A stretch of 64,000 nucleotides of DNA from Pseudomonas sp. JQ170C (GTDB taxonomy: Bacteria; Pseudomonadota; Gammaproteobacteria; Pseudomonadales; Pseudomonadaceae). Shown one piece after another: positions 1 to 8,664 of the stretch; within the stretch, counting starts at the first letter, position 1; each line of letters starts with the position of its first letter. Where the stretch lies: positions 1,382,001 to 1,446,000 of the forward strand of contig NZ_CP141608.1 of assembly GCF_035581345.1 (NCBI RefSeq). Reading direction: 5' to 3'. The position numbers and the translations under genes were made by a program. The notes under the pieces are model-generated. The model saw only the letters and a program-made list of their open reading frames with translations. It did no database searches and was not told the origin of the DNA.

Positions 1-2
1 CC

Positions 3-614
3 AAGATCGCCAGCGACTGGCGCAAGCCCAATGGCTTGTTTGTGGTGACGCCTGATCAAGTCGAGGATTTTGTCGCAGCGTTACCGGTCAGCAAGTTGCA
101 CGGAGTAGGCAAGGTGACTGCCGACAAGCTCGGCCGCCTGGGCATCATCAATTGCCTGGACTTGCGTGACTGGACGCGCTTGGCCCTGGCCCGTGAATTC
201 GGCAGTTTTGGCGAGCGGTTGTGGGGGCTGGCGCGAGGAATCGACGATCGCCCTGTGCACAACGACAGTCGCAGGCAGTCGGTGAGTGTTGAAAACACCT
301 ACGACACAGACTTGCCCGACCTGGCCAGTTGCCTGGAGAAACTGCCTGAGCTGCTGGAAACCCTGGCGGGGCGCATGGCCCGTATCGATGACAGCTACCG
401 GCCGGGCAAGCCATTCGTCAAAGTGAAGTTTCACGACTTTACCCAGACCACCCTTGAGCAAGCCGGGGCAGGGCGGGACCTTGGCAGTTACCAGCTATTG
501 CTGAGCCAGGCGTTCGCTCGGGGGAGCAAGCCGGTACGGTTGTTGGGGATCGGCGTGCGTTTGCAGGATTTGCGCGGTGGTCATGAACAGCTGGAGTTGT
601 TTGGCCGCGACTGA
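3..614 (+). CDS. dinB: DNA polymerase IV, C-terminal part (5' truncated by window)
   Basis: C-terminal 203 residues of a Y-family translesion polymerase; the reading frame is open to the window edge, so the palm/fingers catalytic core lies upstream. Visible are the end of the palm (KIASDWRKPNGLFVVTP), a thumb helix-hairpin-helix (LHGVGKVTADKLGRLGI) and the little-finger domain ending ...LELFGRD. The enzyme bypasses DNA lesions and causes mutagenesis under SOS conditions. No sign of decay in the part seen. It converges on a lipoprotein gene across a shared hairpin terminator. Confidence 0.93.
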   Translation, partial: KIASDWRKPNGLFVVTPDQVEDFVAALPVSKLHGVGKVTADKLGRLGIINCLDLRDWTRLALAREFGSFGERLWGLARGIDDRPVHNDSRRQSVSVENTYDTDLPDLASCLEKLPELLETLAGRMARIDDSYRPGKPFVKVKFHDFTQTTLEQAGAGRDLGSYQLLLSQAFARGSKPVRLLGIGVRLQDLRGGHEQLELFGRD

Positions 615-620
615 ATAAAA

Positions 621-643
621 AAACGCCAGCAAGCTGGCGTTTT
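621..643. terminator. Bidirectional terminator between dinB and the lipoprotein gene
   Basis: Perfect hairpin AAACGCCAGC-AA-GCTGGCGTTT with A-runs on the left and T-runs on the right. It can therefore end transcription of dinB (+) and of the minus-strand lipoprotein gene. Confidence 0.85.
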
Positions 644-659
644 TCAAGTGCGGGGGAAC

Positions 660-1613
660 TCAGTGTACGCCAGGGTCGGCGACCAGGCGGCCGGCATCCT
701 TGGTCAGGGACTGAAGAAACTCCTGCTGCAGTTCCGGATCGTTGCGCGTCAGCTCGATCAGGCTCTGCTCCAGTTCACTGGCTTCTTCTTCCAGGCCCAG
801 TTCCGACAGGCGCTTGACCCGATGGACCCACTGGCTGACTTCATCGTCTTCCAGGTCGTCGAAGATCAGGTCGTGAGCTTCCACCAATTTGCCGCGTAGA
901 GCGCTGCTGATCAGTAGGCTGGCGTCACCGCGCACGTTGTTGTCTTCATCGGCCACTTGCAGGTGCAGGGTGCCGATATGGGTCAGGTTCTGCTCGGTGA
1001 ATGGACTGTCGAGCAAGTTCAGGTGCAGTACGCCGTTGCGGTCGGTGGTCAGGGTATGGCTGACCTTGCCAGCCTTGACTTCGACCGGGCGGTCGCTCCA
1101 CGGCAGGCTGGTGTACTCCTGGCGTTTGTCCTTCTGTACCTCGGTGATCCCGGCAAGGTTCTGCTGGGCGCGGCCATTGGACTGAGTATTCATCAGCGGG
1201 TTAAGCCCATCGACGCCATAGCTCAACCAGTCATGCGTCACGCTTTCAGGCAAATTGCCCAAGGCAAAGATGTTGACTACGTTGGCGCCGACGCCGGCGA
1301 CCACTGCCACCGCGCCCAGAGGGATCTCGTAGACTTCCCGCCAGGGCTGGTAAGGCGTGTAGCGATCATAACGACGCGTCACCTCGAACTCGGTAACTTC
1401 GAAGTTCTTCTGTTCGTTGATGCGCACACGCCGTTGCGGTAGCTCGAGTACCTTGGGGTCCCCGACATCGATCTGCAGGCTATGTTCGAGCAGCTTGCGC
1501 TCGATGCGTTCCTCATGCTCGCTGCGCTGGGACATCTGGTTGGCGCAGCCGCTGAGCAACAGGGCACCGCACAGTGCGGTGCCCCCCAGGGTAAAGGTAC
1601 TTCGCTTGAACAT
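660..1613 (-). CDS. Conserved hypothetical outer-envelope lipoprotein
   Basis: 317 residues. The N-terminus is a type II signal peptide with lipobox LLSGC (Cys about residue 23), so it is probably a membrane-anchored lipoprotein. A hydrophobic stretch (GAVAVVAGVGANVVNIFALG, about 105-124) interrupts an otherwise soluble chain, and the C-terminus is acidic and helical (EEEASELEQSLIELTRNDPELQQEFLQ). I do not recognise a named domain. It lies 18 bp downstream of proS on the same strand and is likely cotranscribed; an unnamed gene sits at this position next to proS in P. aeruginosa (recalled). Function unknown. Confidence 0.8.
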   Translation of the reverse strand: MFKRSTFTLGGTALCGALLLSGCANQMSQRSEHEERIERKLLEHSLQIDVGDPKVLELPQRRVRINEQKNFEVTEFEVTRRYDRYTPYQPWREVYEIPLGAVAVVAGVGANVVNIFALGNLPESVTHDWLSYGVDGLNPLMNTQSNGRAQQNLAGITEVQKDKRQEYTSLPWSDRPVEVKAGKVSHTLTTDRNGVLHLNLLDSPFTEQNLTHIGTLHLQVADEDNNVRGDASLLISSALRGKLVEAHDLIFDDLEDDEVSQWVHRVKRLSELGLEEEASELEQSLIELTRNDPELQQEFLQSLTKDAGRLVADPGVH

Positions 1614-1631
1614 GATTACTCTTGCGTTAGC

Positions 1632-3347
1632 TTAGCGACGGATGCGGGCTTGCAGGAAGGACAGCACCTCGGCCAGTGGCAGCGGTTGCGCGTCACGCTC
1701 CTTGCGGTGCTTGTATTCCAGGTTGCCTTCGGCCAGGCCGCGATCGCTGATCACGATCCGATGCGGGATGCCGATCAGTTCCATGTCGGCAAACTTGATC
1801 CCAGGGCTGGTTTTCTTGTCGCGGTCGTCCAGCAGTACTTCGAAACCGGCGGCGGTCAGCTCGGCATAGAGCTTGTCGGTGGCTTCGCGAACCTGTTCGG
1901 TTTCGTAGCGCAGCGGAACCAGGGCGATCTGGAACGGGGCCAGGGTGTCGCTCCAGATGATGCCGTTCTCGTCGTAGTTCTGCTCGATGGCGGCAGCCAC
2001 CACGCGGGATACGCCAATACCGTAGCAACCCATGCTCAGGGTTACCGGCTTGCCGTTCTCGCCCAGTACCTGGCACTTGAGCGCTTCGCTGTACTTGGTG
2101 CCCAGCTGGAAGATGTGCCCGACTTCAATGCCGCGCTTGATCACCAGGGTGCCTTTACCGTCCGGGCTTGGGTCGCCTTCAACGACGTTGCGCAGGTCGG
2201 CAACCTCAGGAACAGGCAGGTCGCGCTCCCAGTTGACGCCAAAATAGTGCTTGTCGTCGACGTTGGCGCCGATGCCGAAATCGCTCATCAATGCGACCGA
2301 GCGGTCGATGATGCATGGCAGTGGCAGGTTCAGCGGGCCGAGGGAGCCTGCGCCAGCGCCAATGGCGGTGCGCAGTTCTTCATCGGTGGCCATGACCAGC
2401 GGGCTGGCAACTTGTGGCAGGTTGGCGGCCTTGATTTCGTTCAGTTCGTGGTCGCCACGGACGATCAGGGCAATCAGCTTGCCTTCTTCGGCAGCGCGGA
2501 CGATCAGGGTCTTGACGGTCTTTTCGACCGGCAGGCTGTAGTTTTCCACCAGTTGCGCGATGGTCTTGGCATCGGGTGTATCGACCAGGCGCAGCTCTTC
2601 GGTCGGCGCAGGGCGCACGGTTTCCCGAGGAATGGCTTCGGCTTTCTCGATGTTGGCGGCGTAGTCGGAGCTGTCGCTGAAGATCACGTCGTCTTCACCG
2701 GACTCGGCCAGTACATGGAATTCGTGGGAGTAGCTGCCACCGATGGAGCCGGTGTCAGCTTGCACTGGGCGGAAATCCAGGCCCAGGCGGGTGAAGATAT
2801 TGCTGTAGGCCAGGTGCATGCGGTCGTAGGTTTCCTGCAGGGAAGCCTGGTCGGCATGGAAGGAGTAGGCGTCCTTCATGATGAACTCGCGGCCGCGCAT
2901 CAAACCGAAGCGCGGACGGATCTCGTCACGGAATTTGGTCTGGATCTGGTACATGTTCAGCGGCAGCTGTTTATAGCTGTTGAGCTCGTTGCGGGCCAGG
3001 TCGGTGATCACTTCTTCGTGGGTCGGGCCCACGCAGAAGTCGCGACCGTGGCGGTCTTTCAGGCGCAGCAACTCAGGGCCGTACTGTTCCCAGCGGCCGG
3101 ACTCCTGCCACAGTTCGGCAGGCTGGATGCTGGGCATCAACACTTCCAATGCACCGGCGGCGTTCATTTCCTCGCGCACCACCGTTTCGACCTTGCGCAT
3201 CACCCGAAGGCCCATCGGCAGCCAGGTATAAAGGCCGGAGGCGAGTTTGCGGATCATGCCGGCGCGCAGCATGAGCTGGTGGCTGATGACCACCGCGTCG
3301 GACGGGGTTTCTTTCTGGGTAGCGAGCAAATATTGACTGGTGCGCAT
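1632..3347 (-). CDS. proS: Prolyl-tRNA synthetase
   Basis: 571 residues from the ATG giving [19 protein letters not shown]; the frame stays open upstream, but that extension is Arg/Pro-rich and unlike the family. Class II synthetase that charges tRNA-Pro. The order is an N-terminal catalytic core (motif 2 around [19 protein letters not shown]), a central bacterial-type editing insertion (about 220-380) that hydrolyses mischarged Ala-tRNA-Pro, motif 3 ([14 protein letters not shown]) and a C-terminal anticodon-binding domain. Length matches Pseudomonas ProRS. The lipoprotein gene follows closely; oprD lies upstream, separated by a terminator. Confidence 0.97.
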   Translation of the reverse strand: MRTSQYLLATQKETPSDAVVISHQLMLRAGMIRKLASGLYTWLPMGLRVMRKVETVVREEMNAAGALEVLMPSIQPAELWQESGRWEQYGPELLRLKDRHGRDFCVGPTHEEVITDLARNELNSYKQLPLNMYQIQTKFRDEIRPRFGLMRGREFIMKDAYSFHADQASLQETYDRMHLAYSNIFTRLGLDFRPVQADTGSIGGSYSHEFHVLAESGEDDVIFSDSSDYAANIEKAEAIPRETVRPAPTEELRLVDTPDAKTIAQLVENYSLPVEKTVKTLIVRAAEEGKLIALIVRGDHELNEIKAANLPQVASPLVMATDEELRTAIGAGAGSLGPLNLPLPCIIDRSVALMSDFGIGANVDDKHYFGVNWERDLPVPEVADLRNVVEGDPSPDGKGTLVIKRGIEVGHIFQLGTKYSEALKCQVLGENGKPVTLSMGCYGIGVSRVVAAAIEQNYDENGIIWSDTLAPFQIALVPLRYETEQVREATDKLYAELTAAGFEVLLDDRDKKTSPGIKFADMELIGIPHRIVISDRGLAEGNLEYKHRKERDAQPLPLAEVLSFLQARIRR

Positions 3348-3462
3348 GGTAGGCCGTTGTCGGTTGCTTAAGACTTTAAATGACCCCGCATTGTACGGGG
3401 GCGATTCGGTGGCGTACAGGATGCCGGAGCACGAAGGTGTTGTCAGCCCGAATCGAGACAAG

Positions 3463-3489
3463 AAAAAGCCCGGCGGTGCCGGGCTTTTT
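3463..3489 (-). terminator. Terminator downstream of oprD-family gene
   Basis: Perfect stem AAAAAGCCCGGC-GGT-GCCGGGCTTTTT, T-rich on both strands. It sits 28 bp past the porin stop and before proS, so it separates the two minus-strand units. Confidence 0.88.
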
Positions 3490-3517
3490 CGTACTGAAGA
3501 TACTGAAAGCCTAGGGC

Positions 3518-4789
3518 TTACAGGATGCTCAGTGGGTACTCGACGATCAGGCGCAGTTCGTCGATGGATGGCGAACCGTAGTAAACGCCGTCTGCAGAGC
3601 GGTAGGTGGCCTGACGGACACGGAAGCTCAGGTCCTTGGCTGGGCCTTCTTGCAGGACATACTTGGCTTCGATGTCGCGTTCCCATTCCTTACCGTTGGT
3701 GGTGCCTTCGACGTTGGCGCCTTCACCGGTAACGTAACGTGCCATGAAGCTCAGGCCTGGTACGCCGTAGCTGGCCATGTTCAGGTCGTAACGAGCCTGC
3801 CAGGACTTTTCGTCTTCGGCGTTGAAGTCGGAACGGGCCACGGAGTTGGCCAGGAAGATGGTGCCGCCACCATCCACGCCATAGGCGTAGTCACCGTCAC
3901 CGGTAATTTGCTGGTGGGCAATGGTGAAGGTGTGGGCGCCGATGTTGTAGGCAGCCGAGAGGCTGTAAGCCTGGTTGTCCAGCTCGGTTTCACCGTCAAA
4001 GGTGCGAACCAGGCCAGCGCCGTCGCTCTTGGTGTCATAGAAGTTGACGTCGAAGACCAGGCCTTGATCATCACTGATAGGCAGCGCCCAGTTGATGTTG
4101 GCGTAGTACTTGCGCCAGTAGTCTTCTACTTTCGAGTAGTACAGGCTGGTGCTGAGGTTGTCGGTGAAGGCGTAGGTACCGCCGAACACGTCAGCCTTGG
4201 TCAGGTGCAGGCTGTCGCGGAAGGTCTGGGCTTGAGCGTTCAGGCCGGTGAAGTGACCAGCGTGCAGGGTCAGGCCTTTGATCTCATCCATGGTGATGAG
4301 TGCGCCTTCGGCAACTTCTGGCAGCAAGCGGCTGTCGTCAGTGGCCAGGACTGGCAGTGCGGTGAATTGGTTACCGACTTTCAGGACGGTGTCGGAGATG
4401 CGCAGTTTGACCGCGCCGCCACCTTCGGAGTAGTCATCTTGCGAGCGACCGTCGGAGCCTTCCGGGAACAGGCCGGTGCCGGCGCGACCCTTGCCGCTGT
4501 CCAGTTTCAGGCCCAACATGCCGATGGCGTCGACACCGAAGCCGACGACGCCTTGAGTGAAGCCCGACTCGTAGGTGCCGAGGAAGCCCAGACCGGTTTC
4601 TTCTACGCGGCTTTGCGCGCCGTTAGGAACGTTGCGGAAGTCACGGCTGAAATACAGCATGCGGGTTTTGACATTGAGCTTGCTGTCTTCGATAAAACCT
4701 TTGGACTCATCCTGAGAAGAGGCCACAGCCATCTGCGAGGTGCCTGCTGCAACAGCCAGGGCGATAATGCTCCACTTCATCACGCGCAT
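3518..4789 (-). CDS. OprD-family outer membrane porin
   Basis: 423 residues. Signal peptide ([21 protein letters not shown]) then an OprD-type 18-stranded barrel: early [49 protein letters not shown], and a C-terminal strand ending in ...YPLSIL. OprD-family porins take up basic amino acids, small peptides or carboxylates; the substrate cannot be read from sequence. Position next to proS equals that of P. aeruginosa oprD (PA0958), so orthology is likely. The start at 4789 is supported by AAAGGAG nine bases upstream. The long upstream region carries ArgR-like repeats. Confidence 0.92.
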   Translation of the reverse strand: MRVMKWSIIALAVAAGTSQMAVASSQDESKGFIEDSKLNVKTRMLYFSRDFRNVPNGAQSRVEETGLGFLGTYESGFTQGVVGFGVDAIGMLGLKLDSGKGRAGTGLFPEGSDGRSQDDYSEGGGAVKLRISDTVLKVGNQFTALPVLATDDSRLLPEVAEGALITMDEIKGLTLHAGHFTGLNAQAQTFRDSLHLTKADVFGGTYAFTDNLSTSLYYSKVEDYWRKYYANINWALPISDDQGLVFDVNFYDTKSDGAGLVRTFDGETELDNQAYSLSAAYNIGAHTFTIAHQQITGDGDYAYGVDGGGTIFLANSVARSDFNAEDEKSWQARYDLNMASYGVPGLSFMARYVTGEGANVEGTTNGKEWERDIEAKYVLQEGPAKDLSFRVRQATYRSADGVYYGSPSIDELRLIVEYPLSIL

Positions 4790-5605
4790 CGTGATTTGCT
4801 CCTTTGGTTTTTAGGAAGAGTACTGCCGTCGCCGATTGGTTTTTTTATGCGGCGCGGCTCTTTCTTTTTGTGTCGGCGGAAATGTATATCACGCAGACTG
4901 TTGTTTGCGATATGGGGGGAAAGATCCTTTCGGTAACTTTACGGTCATGTCGCTAACTGTTATGTCCCTGTCGCAAATCACGTCCCGAGTTTACGGGGCG
5001 TACAACTCCAGCGCTGTTCCAGACGGCATAGGGGTAGGTCAGAACACGCTATCCCCCGATTCCCGAACTCCCTGGTTCACCCATGCAGCTGTTGTTATTT
5101 GTCGCGCTCCACCGCAGCAATGCAGGTGTCGTGCCGACTGTGGCGGATGAGAAAGCAATAACCGTGCTCAAAGCGTGGAGTAGTTCACGAAATTTTCACT
5201 TTGGCCTGGCGGGTGACGGGAGAACCCCCGTAAAACCGGGGGCTAAGAACCTTTGGTTCGTTTGGCGGGGCTGCGCTGGAATAAGCGAAAAGGTTGCCCC
5301 GGAGGTCAAAACGTTACCGGGGCAGGTGGGCGCTGAGTAGTTTGCGGATGCTTTGCGGTCTCGGTGGTTCCAATCGGCTTCATTTTGGTGCGAAAAGTAG
5401 CGTTTCGTAACCTGGCGGGTCGTTACCGCGCCCCTGGAGTCGGGAGAAACGAGTGAAAGCGCGTGAACCAAAGCAGTGCAATGCATTTTCAGCGTCAGGT
5501 CGGCAATGCTCTGGCGAGCGATCGGAGGTATCCTGCATCAAGCGGTCTGCAGCACAGGTCAGGTGCGAGTGGACGAGGTATTAAACAGTTGTAGGAGATT
5601 TGTCT
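4790..5605. other. 816-bp gene-free divergent region between porin and HIT genes
   Basis: Short open frames here have no recognisable family or convincing ribosome binding site. The stretch holds the TGTCGC tandem repeat (4948-4974), a 6-bp GC hairpin (5225-5242, CCCCCG/CGGGGG), an 8-bp GC hairpin (5295-5324, TGCCCCGG/CCGGGGCA) and a GTAAC/GTTAC pair (5407-5426). It also contains GGTGC preceded by CATTTT near 5385, resembling half of an NtrC site. It may contain a long 5' leader or a small RNA; neither can be proven by eye. Confidence 0.5.
4948..4974. promoter_or_regulatory. Tandem TGTCGC direct repeat, candidate ArgR operator for the porin gene
   Basis: TGTCGC occurs at 4948-4953 and again at 4969-4974, exactly 21 bp (two helical turns) apart, about 160-185 bp upstream of the porin start. 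Pseudomonas ArgR operators are described as tandem direct repeats beginning TGTCGC, and P. aeruginosa oprD is reported to be ArgR/arginine-induced. The downstream AA of the consensus is poor here, so this is inference. Confidence 0.45.
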
Positions 5606-6031
5606 GTGTTTGTTATGGATCCGCGTCTTCAGGAAGACACCTTCGTGCTGGGGGACTTTCCCCTTAGTCGGCTATTGCTGAGCAAGGACGCCAACTATCC
5701 CTGGTTTATTCTGGTGCCGCGTCGCGCTGACATCAGTGAGTTATTTCAACTTGATGACAAGGACCAGCGACAACTCTGGAACGAAACTACTGCCCTGGCC
5801 GAAACCCTGAAGGACAGTTTTGCTGCCGATAAGATGAACGTCGCAACACTGGGCAATGTCGTCAGCCAATTGCATATGCACGTTATTGTGCGTCGACGTA
5901 ATGATCCGGCCTGGCCAGCACCTGTCTGGGGAAACAAGCCGGCGATTGCTTACACCGCCGAGCAGGTCGCGAACATTCGCCAGCGTCTGAAAACGGTTCT
6001 GGATGATGACTTCACGTTTGCCGAGGAGTGA
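5606..6031 (+). CDS. HIT-family nucleotide hydrolase/transferase
   Basis: 141 residues. The GTG at 5606 (VFVMDPRLQ...) is preferred because AGGAG at 5593-5597 is eight bases upstream; a TTG at 5600 and an ATG at 5615 are alternatives. HIT-fold protein with the signature QLHMHVIVRR near residue 90: the middle His, the family's nucleophile, and the last His are present, while the first position of HxHxH is Gln. HIT proteins cleave nucleoside phosphates such as AMP-lysine or dinucleoside polyphosphates; the true substrate is unknown. slyX follows after 3 bp. Confidence 0.9.
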   Translation: MFVMDPRLQEDTFVLGDFPLSRLLLSKDANYPWFILVPRRADISELFQLDDKDQRQLWNETTALAETLKDSFAADKMNVATLGNVVSQLHMHVIVRRRNDPAWPAPVWGNKPAIAYTAEQVANIRQRLKTVLDDDFTFAEE

Positions 6032-6034
6032 ATC

Positions 6035-6241
6035 ATGACGCTTGAAACGCGGATAACCGAGCTGGAAAGCCGCCTGGCCTTTCAGGACGATACGCTGCAG
6101 GCCCTCAATGATGTGCTGGTCGACCAGCAGCGAGTAGTGGAGCGCCTGCAGTTGCAGATGGCGGCACTGCTCAAGCGCTACGAGGAAATGGTCGGTCAAT
6201 ACCAGAGCAGCGAAGAAGAGGCGCCGCCGCCTCATTATTAA
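6035..6241 (+). CDS. slyX: SlyX family protein
   Basis: 68 residues, short and acidic, with a heptad-rich coiled coil ([44 protein letters not shown]; shown as spaced heptads L/I/V every 3-4) and the characteristic C-terminus PPPHY of SlyX. The cellular role of SlyX is not established. It starts 3 bp after the HIT gene, so translational coupling is likely. A terminator follows. Confidence 0.93.
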   Translation: MTLETRITELESRLAFQDDTLQALNDVLVDQQRVVERLQLQMAALLKRYEEMVGQYQSSEEEAPPPHY

Positions 6242-6261
6242 GAGCGGGAAGGCAGTTACAA

Positions 6262-6296
6262 AAAAAACCGCGGTCGCTCAGGCGCCGCGGTTTTTT
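6262..6296. terminator. Bidirectional terminator between slyX and cold-shock-domain gene
   Basis: Stem AAAAAACCGCGG / CCGCGGTTTTTT around an 11-base loop, between convergent genes; T-runs on both strands. Confidence 0.9.
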
Positions 6297-6308
6297 GTTT
6301 GCTGCGTA

Positions 6309-6896
6309 TCAGCGCCGTGGGGCGGCGATTACATCTTCGGCTTGCAGGCCCTTGTCGCGGTTCATGACCGAGAACTCCACGCGCTGGCCTTCGACCAGGA
6401 CGCGGTGGCCTTCGCCACGAATGGCGCGAAAGTGAACGAAAATGTCATCGCCCGAGTCGCGGGAGATGAAGCCAAATCCCTTGGACGTGTTGAACCACTT
6501 CACCGTGCCGGTATCGCGGTTGCTCATGTCGTACTGGGTGTGTTGATTGCGGGCGGTGCCGGTTTTGATGAATGCGGCGGCCAGATGCACAAGCACCGCA
6601 AGCAAGGTGCAGGCAAGCGCTGGCAGGTTGCCCAGCTCCGGGCGAGCCAGCAGGGTCAAGGTCTGCAGGACGACAGCAATGACCAGCAGGGCGCTGGCAA
6701 GACGCTGCAGGTACAGGTGCAGGCCTTTGTAGTGCTGAGGTACAACGGGGGCAAGCAGCAGGTTGAGCAGGCCGAAAAGTGCCAGGTAGACAGCTTCCGG
6801 TTGCTGCACGAGTGTAACGGCATCAGCTCTTAGGCTGGGTATGATGGACAGCAGCAAGGCTGCAGCGCCCGTCAACAAGTGGACGATCTTGAACAT
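6309..6896 (-). CDS. Membrane-anchored cold-shock-domain protein
   Basis: 195 residues in two parts. Residues 1-110 form about four hydrophobic helices (e.g. [61 protein letters not shown]). From about residue 124 there is a complete cold-shock domain: [11 protein letters not shown]-1 [10 protein letters not shown]-2 DIFVHF. CSDs bind single-stranded RNA/DNA; here the domain would sit on the cytoplasmic face of the inner membrane. An internal ATG (6527, [12 protein letters not shown]) could yield a free 72-residue Csp-like protein. P. aeruginosa has a cold-shock gene at the same place (PA0961, recalled). Confidence 0.88.
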   Translation of the reverse strand: MFKIVHLLTGAAALLLSIIPSLRADAVTLVQQPEAVYLALFGLLNLLLAPVVPQHYKGLHLYLQRLASALLVIAVVLQTLTLLARPELGNLPALACTLLAVLVHLAAAFIKTGTARNQHTQYDMSNRDTGTVKWFNTSKGFGFISRDSGDDIFVHFRAIRGEGHRVLVEGQRVEFSVMNRDKGLQAEDVIAAPRR

Positions 6897-7217
6897 GTTG
6901 GTTGGCTCACATTTATAAGGCAGATCACAGGAAGAGCTGACGTCACGGCGCGCGTTGGGTTAAGAAGCGCAAAAACGTGAGGAGAAGGTCAGCCTATGCG
7001 CCCCTGCACTGACTGTCCTCAGGGGCGGCACGCCGCCTATTTAACAGCAAAGCCCCGGGCTTCTCAAATGATCGGCAAGCCGCGTGTCGCTTGACCTTGG
7101 TCAGAGAGTCGGCAATCTCCAGCACTGTGCCGCAGGTGCGAGGCTGCAGGGGGTGGCGACTCTTGATACAGTGAGGGCTCCTGCTTGATGATCAAGCATC
7201 ATGGAAAGGGGAATGAT
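6897..7217. other. Divergent promoter region between CSD gene and dps-like gene
   Basis: 321 bp with no gene. It contains a GC hairpin at 6999-7027 (CGCCCCTG/CAGGGGCG) and a palindromic TGCTTGA-TGA-TCAAGCA at 7182-7198, directly upstream of the dps-like ribosome binding site. The latter would lie in the mRNA leader or overlap the start of transcription. No promoter could be called with confidence. Confidence 0.45.
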
Positions 7218-7691
7218 ATGGCAATTGATATTGGTATAAGCGAAGAAGATCGCAAGTCTATCGTCGACGGCCTGTCGCGACTGTTGTCGGATACTTATGT
7301 GCTTTATCTGAAGACCCATAACTTTCACTGGAACGTGACGGGGCCTGCGTTTCGTACATTGCACTTGATGTTTGAAGAGCAATATAACGAGTTGGCGCTG
7401 GCGGTGGACTCCATTGCCGAGCGCATTCGTGCCCTGGGTTTTCCGGCGCCAGGCGCTTATTCGATCTACGCGCGCCTGTCTTCTATCAAAGAGGAAGAAG
7501 GTGTGCCGGCTGCCAATGAAATGATCAAGCAGCTGGTGGAAGGCCAGGAGGCCGTAACCCGTACAGCCCGAAGCATTTTCCCGCTGCTGGACAAGGTCAG
7601 CGACGAGCCCACCGCCGACTTGCTGACCCAGCGCATGCAGGTGCACGAAAAGACCGCCTGGATGTTGCGCTCGTTGCTCGAAGGCAAGTAA
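7218..7691 (+). CDS. dps: Dps-family ferritin-like protein
   Basis: 157 residues from ATG 7218 ([13 protein letters not shown]), with GGGGA six bases upstream. Four-helix ferritin-like fold with the inter-subunit ferroxidase pattern [17 protein letters not shown]...FEEQY...[11 protein letters not shown]. Dps proteins form 12-mers that oxidise Fe(II) with peroxide and protect DNA in starvation and oxidative stress. The N-terminus is short and lacks the Lys/Arg tail that binds DNA in E. coli Dps, so this may be mainly an iron/peroxide-detoxifying miniferritin. The position matches PA0962 (recalled). Confidence 0.93.
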   Translation: MAIDIGISEEDRKSIVDGLSRLLSDTYVLYLKTHNFHWNVTGPAFRTLHLMFEEQYNELALAVDSIAERIRALGFPAPGAYSIYARLSSIKEEEGVPAANEMIKQLVEGQEAVTRTARSIFPLLDKVSDEPTADLLTQRMQVHEKTAWMLRSLLEGK

Positions 7692-7706
7692 TAAAAGTAA
7701 GTTGTT

Positions 7707-7747
7707 GAAAAAGCGCCCGTGCCGAATATCAGGTCCGGGCGTTTTAC
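7707..7747 (+). terminator. Probable terminator after dps
   Basis: Stem CGCCCG...CGGGCG extended by G-T and A-T pairs around a 15-base loop and followed by TTTTA, beginning about 20 bp after the dps stop. Confidence 0.65.
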
Positions 7748-7930
7748 GTTCAAGGGGAAGGGTTTCTGCAGTTTCATTATTCCCGTTGTCTTGCTGAGTA
7801 ATCCTACGGCGAGAGTGAGCAGGTCTGCTGGAATCAAGCAGTACGGCGGCGCTTTATTGGGGCGAGCACCTGAGTGGAAGGATGCACTCGGGATAGTTTC
7901 CCTGTTAATTAAAAGCGCGTGGTGTCTGTT

Positions 7931-8248
7931 ATGTCTGAATGGATGAATCGTGACAAGCGTGTGGGTGGAGCCGCCGAGGAGGGTGTCGATCCGTTCTATA
8001 CGGGCTTCAACATGAGTCTGGCGCAGCCGCTGTCCCGGTCGGTGCGATTGAACGGCTTTTCCACCTGCCTGCGTCTTGAGCAAATCTACTGGCGGATTCT
8101 GGAGCGCATCGCTGAAGCCAATCAATGCTCAGTCAGCGCCGTGTTGTCCTACGTGGATCGCGAGGTGCACCTGCGTCACGGTGGGGTAAAGAACTTCAGC
8201 GGCCTGATCCGGGTGATCTGCGTGGCCTATCTGCTGGGAGGCAAGTGA
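7931..8248 (+). CDS. Ribbon-helix-helix domain protein (RHH_4-like)
   Basis: 105 residues from ATG 7931 (MSEWMNRDKRVGG); in-frame GTGs lie just upstream and no strong ribosome binding site decides. The core RSVRLNGFSTCLRLEQIYWRI...CSVSAVLSYVDREV...FSGLIRVICVAYL fits the small RHH_4 family: a beta strand, two helices, then a conserved C-terminal helix. Such proteins are presumed DNA-binding dimers, but target and role are unknown. It stands alone between dps and the zinc-ribbon gene. Confidence 0.8.
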   Translation: MSEWMNRDKRVGGAAEEGVDPFYTGFNMSLAQPLSRSVRLNGFSTCLRLEQIYWRILERIAEANQCSVSAVLSYVDREVHLRHGGVKNFSGLIRVICVAYLLGGK

Positions 8249-8348
8249 CACGCTAGTCGGTGCCGGGCTGCACAGCACTCCTTAACCATATATAATCCCG
8301 CGCTTTACTGCCTGAACCAGCCTGTGCTGTGGTTAACGAGACACGCCT

Positions 8349-8570
8349 ATGCCCATGTACGACTATCAATGTGCTTCCTGTGACCACCAGATGGAGGTCC
8401 TCCAGAAGATCAGCGCCGAGCCGTTGACTGATTGCCCAGCGTGCCAGAAACCCGAGCTCAAGAAGCTGATTTCTGCCCCGGGTTTTCGCCTTGGGGGTAC
8501 AGGTTGGTACGAAACCGACTTCAAGACCGGTGCCAAGAAGAACCTCGCAGGCGGCGACAAAGCCGACTGA
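8349..8570 (+). CDS. FmdB-family zinc-ribbon protein
   Basis: 73 residues beginning MPMYDYQCASCDHQMEV, with two CxxC knuckles (CASC about 8-11, CPAC about 34-37) that would bind one zinc, followed by a Gly-rich tail (APGFRLGGTGWYETDFK) typical of the FmdB/CxxC_CxxC_SSSS family. Function is unproven; members are often annotated as putative regulators. It lies just upstream of aspS on the same strand and may be cotranscribed. Confidence 0.9.
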   Translation: MPMYDYQCASCDHQMEVLQKISAEPLTDCPACQKPELKKLISAPGFRLGGTGWYETDFKTGAKKNLAGGDKAD

Positions 8571-8664
8571 GTTGAATTGCACCGGCAGGGTCTTGCACTA
8601 TTAGCCCTTTGTGGCGCCAAGGCCTCCACTGAACATACGAATGACGAGAAGCGAAACCACCATC

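Noticed and set aside
1482..3371. 629-residue open frame on the plus strand
   Set aside because: Antisense to proS; arises from GC-rich codon bias. Gly/Val/Gln-rich composition, no domain.
5083..5486. Two overlapping small open frames on opposite strands (5083-5340 plus, 5196-5486 minus)
   Set aside because: No ribosome binding site, no family, and they overlap hairpins; best treated as non-coding leader.
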